Below are positions 1-8,148 of a DNA stretch of 64,000 nt, in pieces. A program made the translations under genes and the position numbers. Source of the DNA: Clostridium paraputrificum. Lineage in GTDB: Bacteria; Bacillota; Clostridia; Clostridiales; Clostridiaceae. The stretch covers positions 1 to 64,000 of the forward strand of contig NZ_UAWH01000015.1 in assembly GCF_900447045.1 (NCBI RefSeq). The letters are read 5' to 3'. Numbering within the stretch: the first letter of the stretch is position 1; every line of letters begins with the position of its first letter. The notes under the pieces were generated by a model. That model made no database searches and was not told the origin of the DNA. It saw only the letters and a list, made by a program, of their open reading frames with translations.

Positions 1-879
1 AAGAAAGACAAGTTAGGTGTAAGAAGTATTGACAGTATTAAGCCATCAGACGCTAAAGAATGGGCTATTAGAATGAGTGAAAATGGTTATGCTTATCAAA
101 CCATCAATAACTACAAACGTTCTTTAAAGGCTTCATTCTATATTGCTATACAAGATGATTGTGTTCGGAAGAATCCATTTGACTTTCAACTGAAAGCAGT
201 TCTTGATGATGATACTGTCCCTAAGACCGTACTAACAGAAGAACAGGAAGAAAAACTGTTAGCCTTTGCAAAAGCTGATAAAACCTACAGCAAAAATTAT
301 GATGAAATTCTGATACTCTTAAAAACAGGTCTTCGTATTTCAGAGTTTGGTGGTTTGACACTTCCAGATTTAGATTTTGAGAATCGTCTTGTCAATATAG
401 ACCATCAGCTATTGAGAGATACTGAAATTGGGTACTACATTGAAACACCAAAGACCAAAAGTGGCGAACGTCAAGTTCCTATGGTTGAAGAAGCCTATCA
501 AGCATTTAAGCGAGTGTTAGCGAATCGAAAGAATGATAAGCGTGTTGAGATTGATGGATATAGTGATTTCCTCTTTCTTAATAGAAAGAACTATCCAAAA
601 GTGGCAAGTGATTACAACGGCATGATGAAAGGTCTTGTTAAGAAATACAATAAGTATAACGAGGATAAATTGCCACACATCACTCCACATAGTTTGCGAC
701 ATACATTCTGTACCAACTATGCAAATGCAGGAATGAATCCAAAGGCATTACAGTACATTATGGGACATGCTAATATAGCCATGACGCTGAACTATTACGC
801 ACATGCAACATTCGATTCTGCAATGGCAGAAATGAAACGCTTGAATAAAGAGAAGCAACAGGAGCGTCTTGTTGCTTAG
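1..879 (+). CDS. int: Tyrosine integrase of a Tn916-family element, 5'-truncated by the window edge
   Basis: Site-specific tyrosine recombinase that excises and integrates a Tn916-type conjugative transposon. The frame is open from base 1, so the N-terminal arm-binding part lies outside the window and 292 residues are visible. The catalytic domain shows the first Arg in GLRISEFGGL, the HxxR box in HSLRHTF, the GH of MGHANIAM, and the nucleophile Tyr in the following NYYAHATF segment. I recognise the sequence as very close to the Tn916/Tn1545 integrase (about 405 aa in full). It is transcribed toward the element's right end, as in Tn916. Excisionase and the rest of the element would lie to the left, outside the window. 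Confidence 0.95.
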   Translation, partial: KKDKLGVRSIDSIKPSDAKEWAIRMSENGYAYQTINNYKRSLKASFYIAIQDDCVRKNPFDFQLKAVLDDDTVPKTVLTEEQEEKLLAFAKADKTYSKNYDEILILLKTGLRISEFGGLTLPDLDFENRLVNIDHQLLRDTEIGYYIETPKTKSGERQVPMVEEAYQAFKRVLANRKNDKRVEIDGYSDFLFLNRKNYPKVASDYNGMMKGLVKKYNKYNEDKLPHITPHSLRHTFCTNYANAGMNPKALQYIMGHANIAMTLNYYAHATFDSAMAEMKRLNKEKQQERLVA

Positions 880-891
880 TAGTACAAATGA

Positions 892-913
892 ATTTACTAC
901 TTATTTACCACTT
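892..913. repeat. Tandem 11-bp direct repeat, probable integrase arm-binding sites
   Basis: ATTTACTACTT (892-902) is followed immediately by ATTTACCACTT (903-913), one mismatch apart. A related inverted copy (AGTAGTACAAAT) overlaps the integrase stop codon just upstream. Tn916 carries 11-bp DR-2 repeats near its ends that the N-terminal domain of Int binds. Position and length fit that role; the assignment is by analogy. Confidence 0.6.
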
Positions 914-1106
914 CTGACAGCTAAGACATGAGGAAATATGCAAAGAAACGTGAAGTATCTTCCTACAGTAAAAATACTCGAAAGCACATAGAATAAGGCT
1001 TTACGAGCATTTAAGAAAATATAAAAAGATAATTAGAAATTTATACTTTGTTTCTAATAAAAAAATGATGTAATATATAATTAAGCTTACAAGGGGAGGA
1101 ATAAGG

Positions 1107-1436
1107 ATGGGTTTTTTAGAATTATTAAAGAGGTCTCAAAAGGAAAGCTTAATGTTAGTACAAGCTAAAGAAGCAGAAAAATTTTTGAAAATGAAGGAAA
1201 AAGATGATAAGCTAAAAATAGAAAAATATACTGAAGAAGGTATTTTATATTGTCCAAAATGTTTAGCTACAAACTTAAAAACCACAAAGAAAAAATACAA
1301 GATTCTAAATACTGGTGGTGAAGCTATGCTTACAGATTTTGATGGAAATGTTTTGGGAAGTGTATCATCTAAAAATTTAGATTTAGTATGTGCATGTTGT
1401 GGGCACAAGTGGAATAATAAAATAAATAAGAAATAA
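1107..1436 (+). CDS. Small zinc-ribbon protein
   Basis: A 109-residue protein of unknown role. The N-terminal half is a charged, probably helical segment (residues 1-45). The C-terminal half carries two cysteine pairs, CPKC (about residue 50) and CACC followed by GHKW (about residue 97), typical of a zinc ribbon. The start is supported by GGGGAGG about 8 bases upstream. A promoter-like TTGTTT/TAATAT pair with 17-bp spacing precedes it at about 1049-1077, directly beside the ICE end. A strong terminator follows, so it appears monocistronic. It could bind nucleic acid, but nothing in the sequence proves that. Confidence 0.75.
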   Translation: MGFLELLKRSQKESLMLVQAKEAEKFLKMKEKDDKLKIEKYTEEGILYCPKCLATNLKTTKKKYKILNTGGEAMLTDFDGNVLGSVSSKNLDLVCACCGHKWNNKINKK

Positions 1437-1456
1437 TATGAATTTGTTATATTGAG

Positions 1457-1490
1457 AGGTTATTGTATGAAACATACAATAACCTTTTTT
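1457..1490 (+). terminator. Intrinsic terminator after the zinc-ribbon gene
   Basis: A perfect 13-bp stem (1457-1469 with 1473-1485), loop AAA, followed by TTTTT. Confidence 0.9.
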
Positions 1491-1512
1491 ATATATATTA
1501 ATTGCTTGAGGC

Positions 1513-1528
1513 ATTGTATCAATACAAT
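1513..1528. promoter_or_regulatory. Inverted repeat upstream of the aminotransferase gene
   Basis: ATTGTAT-CA-ATACAAT, 7-bp arms, lies about 60 bp upstream of the aminotransferase start. It is a plausible operator; no regulator is identified. Confidence 0.35.
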
Positions 1529-1589
1529 TGAATAAGAATTAGGGATGTGTTAGTATTTATCCATATTCATAGGGAAAGGAAGATTGGGG

Positions 1590-2729
1590 ATGAATAATAA
1601 ATTTGTTTATACACCTGGGCCAACAAATGTAAGAGACAATGTTAGATTAGAAAGGTCTAAAGTAACTACTAATCCAGATATAGACACTGATTTTGTTGAA
1701 TTTTATAAGGGCACATGTGATAAGGTTAGTAAAATTCTTAATACTAAAAATGAAACATATATATTATGTGGTGAAGGGATATTAGGTTTAGAAGCTGCCT
1801 GCGCAACATTAACAGAGCCAGGAGATAGGGTTTTAGTTATTAATAATGGCATTTTTGGAAAAGGGTTTATGGATTTTGTTAAAATATATGGTGGAGATGG
1901 TGTGTACTATTCATCAGATTATAGAAAAGAAATTGATACTGACAAATTAAATGAGTTTTTGCAAAGAGATCATGATTTTAAATATGCAACTTTAGTACAT
2001 TGTGATACGCCTACTGGAGTTAAGAATGATATTTCTAAAATATGTAGGTTATTAAATGAGTATGGAATTTTGTCTGTAGTAGATTCTGTTGCAGGAATGG
2101 GGGGAGAAGAAGTTAAAGGTGATGATTGGAAAATAGATGTACTTTTAGGAGGTTCTCAAAAGGCTTTTTCAGCCCCTCCTGGATTGACTACAGTAACTTT
2201 AAGTAATAGAGCTAAGGAAGTTATGGAAAGTAGGAAAACTTCTGTTGTTGGATTTTATTGTAATTTAAATATATGGAAGAATTATTATATAGAAAAATGG
2301 TTTCCTTACACCATGCCTATTAGTGATATTATGGCACTAGATCTAGCTTTAGATAACATACTTGACGAAGGAATAGAGAATGTGATACTTAGGCACAGTA
2401 AAGTTGCTGATGCTACAAGAAAGGCACTCCAAGGCTTTGGGTTAGAATTGTTTTTAGAAAATGGATTTTGTAATACTGTAACAGCCTTTAAAGTTCCAGA
2501 ATATATTGGGGCAGTTAAATTAAAAAATTACATAAATGATAAATACAACGCAATAATTTCAACATCACTTAAACCTTATGATAATGAAATTATTAGAATT
2601 GGACATATGGGAGAGAATGCTAGATTAGAGGAAATATCATATGCATTAAATTTGATAGGAAAAGCTTTAAAAGATTTAGGATATGTATCAGAAAAAAATC
2701 TATTGGATTTATTTAATGGGTATTATTGA
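1590..2729 (+). CDS. Class V PLP-dependent aminotransferase (alanine-glyoxylate / pyridoxamine-pyruvate type)
   Basis: A 379-residue fold-type I PLP enzyme. The YTPGPTNV start motif and the cofactor lysine in GGSQKAFSAPPG (about residue 191) are typical of the class V alanine:glyoxylate, serine:pyruvate and pyridoxamine:pyruvate transaminase group. DSVAGMGGEE upstream carries the Asp that contacts the pyridine nitrogen. I chose ATG 1590 (AAAGGA 9 bases upstream) over an in-frame TTG at 1584. The exact substrate cannot be read from the sequence. It stands alone between terminators, with an inverted repeat in its promoter region. Confidence 0.85.
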   Translation: MNNKFVYTPGPTNVRDNVRLERSKVTTNPDIDTDFVEFYKGTCDKVSKILNTKNETYILCGEGILGLEAACATLTEPGDRVLVINNGIFGKGFMDFVKIYGGDGVYYSSDYRKEIDTDKLNEFLQRDHDFKYATLVHCDTPTGVKNDISKICRLLNEYGILSVVDSVAGMGGEEVKGDDWKIDVLLGGSQKAFSAPPGLTTVTLSNRAKEVMESRKTSVVGFYCNLNIWKNYYIEKWFPYTMPISDIMALDLALDNILDEGIENVILRHSKVADATRKALQGFGLELFLENGFCNTVTAFKVPEYIGAVKLKNYINDKYNAIISTSLKPYDNEIIRIGHMGENARLEEISYALNLIGKALKDLGYVSEKNLLDLFNGYY

Positions 2730-2794
2730 TCTATTTATTCTTTTTAAAAAATATTATATAATTGAGAGAAAGAAGTTGTTTTTTGGAGGATAAA

Positions 2795-3196
2795 ATGATA
2801 AAGAATTATAGAGGAACTGCATTAAATATTATATATTCATTAATTTATGTAATTGCAGCTTTTTTGCTTATATCAATAAAAGTAAGTGGATTATATAAAA
2901 ATCAGTCAGATTTCATAATTATTGCATACATAATAGCTTGTGTATTAATTGCATTAGGGTTTGCAAAAAGTTATTTAACTACTTTAAAATTTTCTGATAA
3001 TAAGATTGAAATTTTAGGGATGATTACCAAAAAGGAAATAGTCATTGATAATATTGAAAATGTAGAGAGTGATAAAACCAAGAATGAAGTTATAGTAGTT
3101 ACTAAAGAAAATAAGAAGTTTCAAATTAACTTAGGTGATATAAATAAGAAACAGCGAAAAGAATTTGAAGATAGGATATTATCTTTAAATATTTAA
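2795..3196 (+). CDS. Small membrane protein of unknown function
   Basis: A 133-residue protein with two predicted transmembrane helices (about residues 9-28 and 39-60), followed by a soluble domain of beta-strand and charged character. The layout resembles a bacterial PH-like or YdbS-like membrane domain, but I cannot assign it firmly. The start at ATG 2795 is set by GGAGG five bases upstream. A terminator follows the stop codon at once. Confidence 0.7.
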   Translation: MIKNYRGTALNIIYSLIYVIAAFLLISIKVSGLYKNQSDFIIIAYIIACVLIALGFAKSYLTTLKFSDNKIEILGMITKKEIVIDNIENVESDKTKNEVIVVTKENKKFQINLGDINKKQRKEFEDRILSLNI

Positions 3197-3224
3197 AAGA
3201 AGGAGAGAAACTCCTTCTTTTTTT
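3196..3224 (+). terminator. Intrinsic terminator
   Basis: Stem AAAGAAGGAG (3196-3205) pairs with CTCCTTCTTT (3211-3220), loop AGAAA, followed by T residues. Confidence 0.9.
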
Positions 3225-3230
3225 ATGTAA

Positions 3231-3415
3231 AGTAAAATATAAAATTTTAGTTAGGTATAAATTAAGCGGGATATTACAATTTAATATTAAAAACTATAAA
3301 ATAAAGGAAAATAATTTTATAGTTTCCATATCTTAAGTAGGAAGTGAATAGATATTTATTTTTCTGTGATTTGGAGCTTGGGACGGAATGTGAAAAATAA
3401 ACATCTATCCTACTT
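3231..3415 (+). ncRNA. Candidate structured RNA / intergenic element, copy 1 of 3
   Basis: An AT-rich upstream half (3231-3334) resembles copy 3 at 63029 over its whole length. It is followed by a long hairpin: 3335-3341 pairs with 3409-3415, 3348-3353 with 3403-3408, and 3355-3364 with 3392-3401. The 27-base loop contains TTGGAGCTTGGGACGGAA, nearly identical in the other copies, while stem sequences differ yet still pair. It lies between a terminator and the 3' end of a minus-strand gene. The transcribed strand is not certain; plus is assigned from the T-run after copy 3. I do not recognise it as a known riboswitch class. Confidence 0.5.
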
Positions 3416-3417
3416 AT

Positions 3418-3864
3418 TTAATCCATTTCTAATATGAGAAATTTACACTTAAAGTCTTGTATATTATTTTCACCAGTATTAAGTATTTTTATATCAGTAG
3501 GTGTGGTAGAGGTATAAAAAATATAGTTGTTACAATTAAGGTCACCATTAGTTGAAGTTTCTTGAGTTAAAGAACTTATTGGAATATTATTAGCATAAAT
3601 AATGAAAGAATTAGTGCTATTAGCAACATTTTTTCCAATATATCTAGAAAGAAGAATATAGGTGTGGTTTTCAGTTATAGAAAAAGAACTTTCATCCTTA
3701 TTATAAGTGATATCATTAGCGCCACCAAACTCAATATTATCAAACTTAATATAAGTATTTATCTTAGATAATGGTATGTTAGTATAAGCAGACATAAAGC
3801 CTATAAGATCCAATTCTTGAGACAACTCCTCGAAGGTATCAAAAGATTTTGAGTTTATAGTCAT
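3418..3864 (-). CDS. Hypothetical protein, beta-rich
   Basis: A 148-residue protein with no signal peptide or transmembrane segment. The sequence is rich in Asn, Ser, Thr and Ile, alternating as in beta-sandwich or structural proteins, and ends in a hydrophobic strand. The start is well supported by AAAGGAGG eight bases upstream. It is transcribed alone toward element copy 1, whose hairpin ends three bases from its stop codon. A spore-surface or phage-structural role is possible, but I do not recognise the family. Confidence 0.65.
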   Translation of the reverse strand: MTINSKSFDTFEELSQELDLIGFMSAYTNIPLSKINTYIKFDNIEFGGANDITYNKDESSFSITENHTYILLSRYIGKNVANSTNSFIIYANNIPISSLTQETSTNGDLNCNNYIFYTSTTPTDIKILNTGENNIQDFKCKFLILEMD

Positions 3865-3949
3865 AGTATCCTCCTTTGGCCTATTCAGGTGATTGCTTTC
3901 TATTATAAGTTATTCAAATTGGATAAAACTTGTGACATTTACATAATTA

Positions 3950-3977
3950 TTGATAAAATACATAAGTGTGATATAAT
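3950..3977 (+). promoter_or_regulatory. Promoter of the ABC-F gene
   Basis: TTGATA (3950-3955) and TATAAT (3972-3977) are separated by 16 bp. Transcription would begin near 3984, giving a leader of about 190 nt. Confidence 0.65.
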
Positions 3978-3983
3978 ATGAAC

Positions 3984-4173
3984 GTAAGTTTTTCAAAATT
4001 AAAGAAAGGCATAGGTATTTAAGAAATGAGAATATAATCTATTGTTAAATTTTAGTGCAATAAGAAAAAAGTCACCTTATAATAAGGTTTTTTTGTTGTG
4101 CAAGTTTGAGGGTAGATTAGTTTTACATTACGTTATTTTTCTGCTCTCTCCGTTTAAGATTGGAGGGATTTTT
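3984..4173 (+). promoter_or_regulatory. Long leader with an internal terminator (attenuator) upstream of the ABC-F gene
   Basis: The leader contains a short hairpin, ACCTT-ATAAT-AAGGT (4074-4088), running directly into seven T residues (to 4094), about 80 bases before the coding start. A tiny upstream frame (ATG AGA ATA TAA, 4026-4037) precedes it. ABC-F resistance genes of the Vga/Lsa/Lmo0919 group are known to be controlled by ribosome-stalling attenuation in such leaders. That mechanism is inferred here from the layout. Confidence 0.5.
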
Positions 4174-5802
4174 TTGTTGTTAGGAAGCTTATTTAATGTT
4201 AAAAAAAGTTATGGGGATAGAATGATTCTAGATATAGATGAATTAAAAATATTCCAAGGTGATAGAATTGGATTAGTTGGGGAGAATGGTTCGGGAAAAT
4301 CAACCTTGATTAAGATACTTATTGGTGAAGAGGAAAGGGATAGTGGTGAAGTGACTATATGTAATAGTTATTCCTATATAAGCCAAGGTGTAGATTTTGT
4401 TGAAGAATGTGACTTTGATTATGAGTGGAATTCTACTAGTATTAAAGCACCAAACCTTTTTGACAAGTATTTGTCTGGAGGGGAAAAAGTAAAGTTTAAG
4501 ATAGTAAATTCATTAAAGAAGAAATCCAAACTTATAATTGGAGATGAGATAACTTCTAATTTAGATAGAAGTGCAATAGATTCTCTAGAAAAACTATTAT
4601 TAGAATATGATGGTGGCCTTCTGCTAGTATCTCATGATAGGGAGTTCTTAGATAATGTTTGCAACATAATCATAGAGCTAAAGGACGGTAAAGTTAAAAA
4701 GTATAATGGAAATTATTCTAAATATTTAGAAGTTAAAGAATTAGAAAATTTAAGTGAAGAAAGAGAATATATTAAATATATTAATGAAAAAGAACATCTT
4801 GAAAGAGCTATAATTAGAAAAGAAGAAATTAAGAATTCTATAAAGAGAACACCTAAAAGAATGGGAAACTCTGAAGCTAGGCTTCATAAGATGGGTGGAC
4901 AAAAGGGAAAGAAGAAGCTTGATGGCAATGTAAAAGCATTAAAAAGTAGAATTGAACATCTAGAGATAAAAGAAAAGCCTAAGAAAGTTAAGAATATAAA
5001 GATAAAAGTTCAAGATGGACTAGAAATATACTCTAAAATAGTTGCTGAGGGTAAAAATATATGCATAAAGCGTGGTAATAAAACTCTTATAAAAGATAGC
5101 AATTTTGTAATTAATAAGGGGGATAAAGTTGCCTTAATAGGAGATAACGGTTCGGGTAAAACCTCATTAATTAAAGAAATTATAAATAATGTTGATAATA
5201 TAAAAGTTAATCAAAGAGTAAAGATTGGCTATTTTGACCAAGAACAAAAAATATTAAATGACAATTTAACTATTTTAGAAAATATAAAATATAACTCTAG
5301 ATTTGAAGAGAGTTTTATAAGGATATGTCTTAGTGGATTTGGATTTAAAAGAGATGATGTTCATAAAAATGTGGGAATACTAAGTGGTGGCGAGAAAGTT
5401 AAGGTGAGTTTATGTAAAGTATTATTAGATGACAATAATCTTTTAATATTAGATGAGCCTACTAACTATTTAGACATAAACTCTATAACTGCTTTAGAGG
5501 AAGCTCTTAGTGGAACTGATAAAGAGTTTATTATAATAAGTCATGATAGAAAATTAATATCTTATATATGTAATAAAATTTTTGAAATTAAAAACTGTAA
5601 GCTTATAACTTTTAGAGGAAATTATTATGATTATTCTCAGGACCATAAAAAAGTAAGAAATAACAAAGAGGATGAGAAAATGCTTTTAAGGACGAAACTT
5701 TCAGAGGTTTTATCAAGGTTATCAATAGAAAAAAATGATATTATTAAGGAAAAGCTAGAAAAAGAATATAATAAAATCTTAGAAAAGCTGAATAATATCT
5801 AA
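4174..5802 (+). CDS. ABC-F family ATPase, probable ribosome-protection antibiotic resistance protein
   Basis: A 542-residue protein with two ABC ATPase domains and no membrane segments. Domain 1 has Walker A GENGSGKS and signature LSGGE, with an unusual Walker B region (IIGDEITSNLD). A basic linker of about 90 residues follows, then domain 2 with GDNGSGKT, LSGGEKVKVS and LLILDEPTNYLD. This layout matches ABC-F factors that dislodge lincosamide, streptogramin and pleuromutilin drugs from the ribosome (Vga/Lsa-like). The frame is open upstream to 4042, but GGAGG at 4162-4166 places the start at TTG 4174. Drug specificity cannot be read from the sequence; a housekeeping ABC-F is the alternative. 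Confidence 0.85.
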   Translation: MLLGSLFNVKKSYGDRMILDIDELKIFQGDRIGLVGENGSGKSTLIKILIGEEERDSGEVTICNSYSYISQGVDFVEECDFDYEWNSTSIKAPNLFDKYLSGGEKVKFKIVNSLKKKSKLIIGDEITSNLDRSAIDSLEKLLLEYDGGLLLVSHDREFLDNVCNIIIELKDGKVKKYNGNYSKYLEVKELENLSEEREYIKYINEKEHLERAIIRKEEIKNSIKRTPKRMGNSEARLHKMGGQKGKKKLDGNVKALKSRIEHLEIKEKPKKVKNIKIKVQDGLEIYSKIVAEGKNICIKRGNKTLIKDSNFVINKGDKVALIGDNGSGKTSLIKEIINNVDNIKVNQRVKIGYFDQEQKILNDNLTILENIKYNSRFEESFIRICLSGFGFKRDDVHKNVGILSGGEKVKVSLCKVLLDDNNLLILDEPTNYLDINSITALEEALSGTDKEFIIISHDRKLISYICNKIFEIKNCKLITFRGNYYDYSQDHKKVRNNKEDEKMLLRTKLSEVLSRLSIEKNDIIKEKLEKEYNKILEKLNNI

Positions 5803-5873
5803 TAGATAGAAAAATATCACAGCTAAAGATAAATTTTTAATTTACATTAGAAGAGTTTTGGAGGAACAAGTTT

Positions 5874-7070
5874 ATGACAATTAATTTAGATATATTTGAG
5901 ACTATGGCACTTGCAACAATAGTGTTTTATATAGGTCTGTATTTAAGAAAGAAAGTAAAATTACTTTCAAAATATTGTATACCAGCTCCAGTAATAGGAG
6001 GATTATTATTTGCTGTACTAGTACTGATTTTAAGAATAACTAATATAGCTACAATAAATTTAGATATAACGCTTCAAAATATTTTTATGACTGCATTTTT
6101 TACAAGTATAGGATATACGGCAAGTTTAAAAATATTAAAAAAGGGTGGAATTAAGGTAGGAATATTTCTAGCTTTAGCTATGCTTTTAGTGGTATTACAA
6201 GATGCTTTAGGTGCCTCTTTGGCTACCGTATTCAATCTTAATCCATTATTAGGTTTATGTACTGGATCTATACCTATGGTAGGTGGACATGGAACAGCAG
6301 GTTCTTTTGGACCGTTATTAGAAGAGATGGGTGTGGCTGGTGCAACTACAGTTTCCTTTGCTTCAGCTACATTTGGATTAGTTATGGGAAGCTTTATTGG
6401 AGGTTTTGTAGCTAAAAATTTAATTGAAAGAAAAAATATAGATACACCAAAGCATTCAGAAGACCATTCATTACCACTTAGCGATTTTCATGAGGACAAT
6501 CAAGCTATACTTTGTCATAAAAGATTGATGAATGCTGTTGCATGGATATTTTTAGCCATGGGAATAGGGTCAATTATTTCAAAATTTATTCAAGATTTAG
6601 GATTAACTTTTCCGTCATATATTGGTGCTATGGTAGCAGCTGCAGTTATAAGAAATATCTGTGATTTTAGAAAAGTAGAACTTGAGGATAAAGAGATTGA
6701 AACTATAGGTGGAATAAGTCTTTCATTCTTTTTGGCTATGGCATTGATGGGACTAAAATTATGGGAGTTGTTTGATTTAGCACTTCCTATGTTAGTTATG
6801 TTAATTGCACAAGCTTTATTAATGGGGGTATTTGCATATTTTATAACCTTTAGAATTATGGGGAAAGACTATGATGCAGCTGTTTTTGCCTCAGCCAATT
6901 GTGGTTTCGGTATGGGGGCAACTCCAAATGCAGTTGCTAATATGGATGCATTAACAGCAAAGTTTGGATATGCACCAACTCCTTACTTAGTGGTTCCAAT
7001 TGTAGGATGCTTATTTATTGATTTTGTTAACTCAGCAGTAATAACGTTATTTATAAATATATTAAGATAA
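5874..7070 (+). CDS. gltS: Sodium/glutamate symporter
   Basis: A 398-residue integral membrane carrier of the GltS (ESS) family, which imports glutamate with Na+. The two inverted halves each carry the family's glycine-rich re-entrant signature: GSIPMVGGHGTAGSFGP in the first and ANCGFGMGATPNAVANM in the second. A hydrophilic loop (about residues 185-215) separates them. GGAGG precedes ATG 5874. It lies about 70 bp behind the ABC-F gene without a clear terminator between them, so some read-through is possible. It is functionally linked to the glutamate synthase genes at 22.4 kb but not adjacent. Confidence 0.92.
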   Translation: MTINLDIFETMALATIVFYIGLYLRKKVKLLSKYCIPAPVIGGLLFAVLVLILRITNIATINLDITLQNIFMTAFFTSIGYTASLKILKKGGIKVGIFLALAMLLVVLQDALGASLATVFNLNPLLGLCTGSIPMVGGHGTAGSFGPLLEEMGVAGATTVSFASATFGLVMGSFIGGFVAKNLIERKNIDTPKHSEDHSLPLSDFHEDNQAILCHKRLMNAVAWIFLAMGIGSIISKFIQDLGLTFPSYIGAMVAAAVIRNICDFRKVELEDKEIETIGGISLSFFLAMALMGLKLWELFDLALPMLVMLIAQALLMGVFAYFITFRIMGKDYDAAVFASANCGFGMGATPNAVANMDALTAKFGYAPTPYLVVPIVGCLFIDFVNSAVITLFINILR

Positions 7071-7076
7071 TTAAGT

Positions 7077-7112
7077 AAAAACTAGAGTTGAAATACTCTA
7101 GTTTTTATTTTT
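7077..7112 (+). terminator. Intrinsic terminator after gltS
   Basis: A 12-bp stem, 7077-7088 with 7095-7106, running into a T-rich tail. It ends just before the ribosome binding site of the next gene, so partial read-through is possible. Confidence 0.8.
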
Positions 7113-7125
7113 AGGAGGACTTAAT

Positions 7126-7443
7126 ATGGAAAAATATAGAAATAAGTTTGAAGAGATAGTAGAAAATTCTAAAACCAATATTAATGAGATAAGTAATACA
7201 AATGATGATGTTGAAATGGTAACCCAAATGAGTAGTGAATTAACAACAATGAATGTAGGAGAAGATTTTTCGAATGGACAACAAATAAAATTACAAATGC
7301 CATTGGAAACATATAATTCAAAGAATAAGATTATGGATTCATTAGATGTATCAGATAGAGGGGATGAAGTAGTAGATAGGACAAAGAATAATCATAATGG
7401 TCCAGATTTTGCTTCGACACATCTTATAGATAGGAGAGAATAA
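7126..7443 (+). CDS. Small hydrophilic hypothetical protein
   Basis: A 105-residue, Asn/Asp/Glu-rich, probably flexible soluble protein with no recognisable motif, signal peptide or membrane segment. GGAGG lies ten bases before the ATG. Its stop codon overlaps the start of the next gene by one base (TAATG), indicating translational coupling with the 2H phosphoesterase. Function unknown. Confidence 0.65.
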   Translation: MEKYRNKFEEIVENSKTNINEISNTNDDVEMVTQMSSELTTMNVGEDFSNGQQIKLQMPLETYNSKNKIMDSLDVSDRGDEVVDRTKNNHNGPDFASTHLIDRRE

Positions 7444-7970
7444 TGAGGTATGTTATAGTTTCAATTGTACATGGAGCAGGAGGGGAGTTTAATAATAATT
7501 TAAGAAGAGAAGTATTTGAAAAGTTCAAAGCACGATCCTCTAAACTTCCTGCACACTTTACAATAAAAGCACCCTTTGAGGTAGAGGGCGAAATAAAAGA
7601 AATAGAAGATATTCTTGAAGACTTTACTAAAAAGCATAGCAAAGCTCCATATAAGATAGAAGGATATAACCATTTTGATGATAGGGTTATATATATGGAT
7701 GTAAAAATGTCTAAGGAAGGGAAAGAAGTCCATGATAGACTTATTGATGAATTGTCAAAGGTATCCTATATAAATTTCGATAAAAAAGATGGAAAAAATA
7801 AAATAATTCATGTAACAATATCTTCAAAAAAAATAAGAAATATATACAATGATCTTTGGGAGTATGTAAATGAATATCCTTGTAAATTTAACTGTAGCTT
7901 TGATAATGTAACAATATATAAGTGGCAGGATAATACATGGAAGCTCCATAAAGAATACGTGTTTAATTAA
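7443..7970 (+). CDS. 2H phosphoesterase (LigT / 2'-5' RNA ligase-like)
   Basis: A 175-residue enzyme of the 2H superfamily, which hydrolyses cyclic phosphodiester or 2'-5' linkages using two H-x-T motifs. Both are visible: HFTIKAPF (about residue 38) and HVTISSKK (about residue 122). Spacing and length match YjcG/LigT-like bacterial members. AGGAGAG inside the preceding gene serves as its ribosome binding site. The true substrate is unknown. A decayed copy of its 3' end and terminator is found downstream at 11364-11437, beyond the chitinase gene. Confidence 0.82.
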   Translation: MRYVIVSIVHGAGGEFNNNLRREVFEKFKARSSKLPAHFTIKAPFEVEGEIKEIEDILEDFTKKHSKAPYKIEGYNHFDDRVIYMDVKMSKEGKEVHDRLIDELSKVSYINFDKKDGKNKIIHVTISSKKIRNIYNDLWEYVNEYPCKFNCSFDNVTIYKWQDNTWKLHKEYVFN

Positions 7971-7974
7971 TAAG

Positions 7975-7997
7975 ACCACACTTTTAGTGTGGTTTTT
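7975..7997 (+). terminator. Intrinsic terminator
   Basis: ACCACAC (7975-7981) pairs with GTGTGGT (7987-7993), followed by T residues. A near copy occurs at 11413-11437. Confidence 0.85.
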
Positions 7998-8148
7998 ATT
8001 AAATAAATTTACTTTTGTAAATATATGTATTATTGTGACTTTTATAGAATATAGTTAAATATAGAATTGCTTCTTGGTTTTGCTTTAAAATGATTGATAT
8101 TGTTTCCAATGGAAAATAAATTATATATCAATGAAGGAGAGTTAAGTC

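Larger units (their letters stand above)
1..1040. mobile_element. Right end of a Tn916-family ICE
   Basis: The integrase gene is followed by about 160 bp of non-coding DNA with the composition and repeats expected of a Tn916 terminus, then by AT-rich sequence and an ordinary chromosomal gene with its own promoter at 1107. The exact junction is not visible without the other end or an empty site. I place it within about 1005-1045, in the A/T-rich stretch that Tn916 typically targets. The left end and cargo genes are outside the window. Confidence 0.75.

Noticed and set aside
4042-4173. An N-terminal extension of the ABC-F protein from TTG 4042
   Set aside because: The extension crosses the terminator hairpin, has no Shine-Dalgarno and is unlike ABC-F N termini; GGAGG at 4162 supports TTG 4174.
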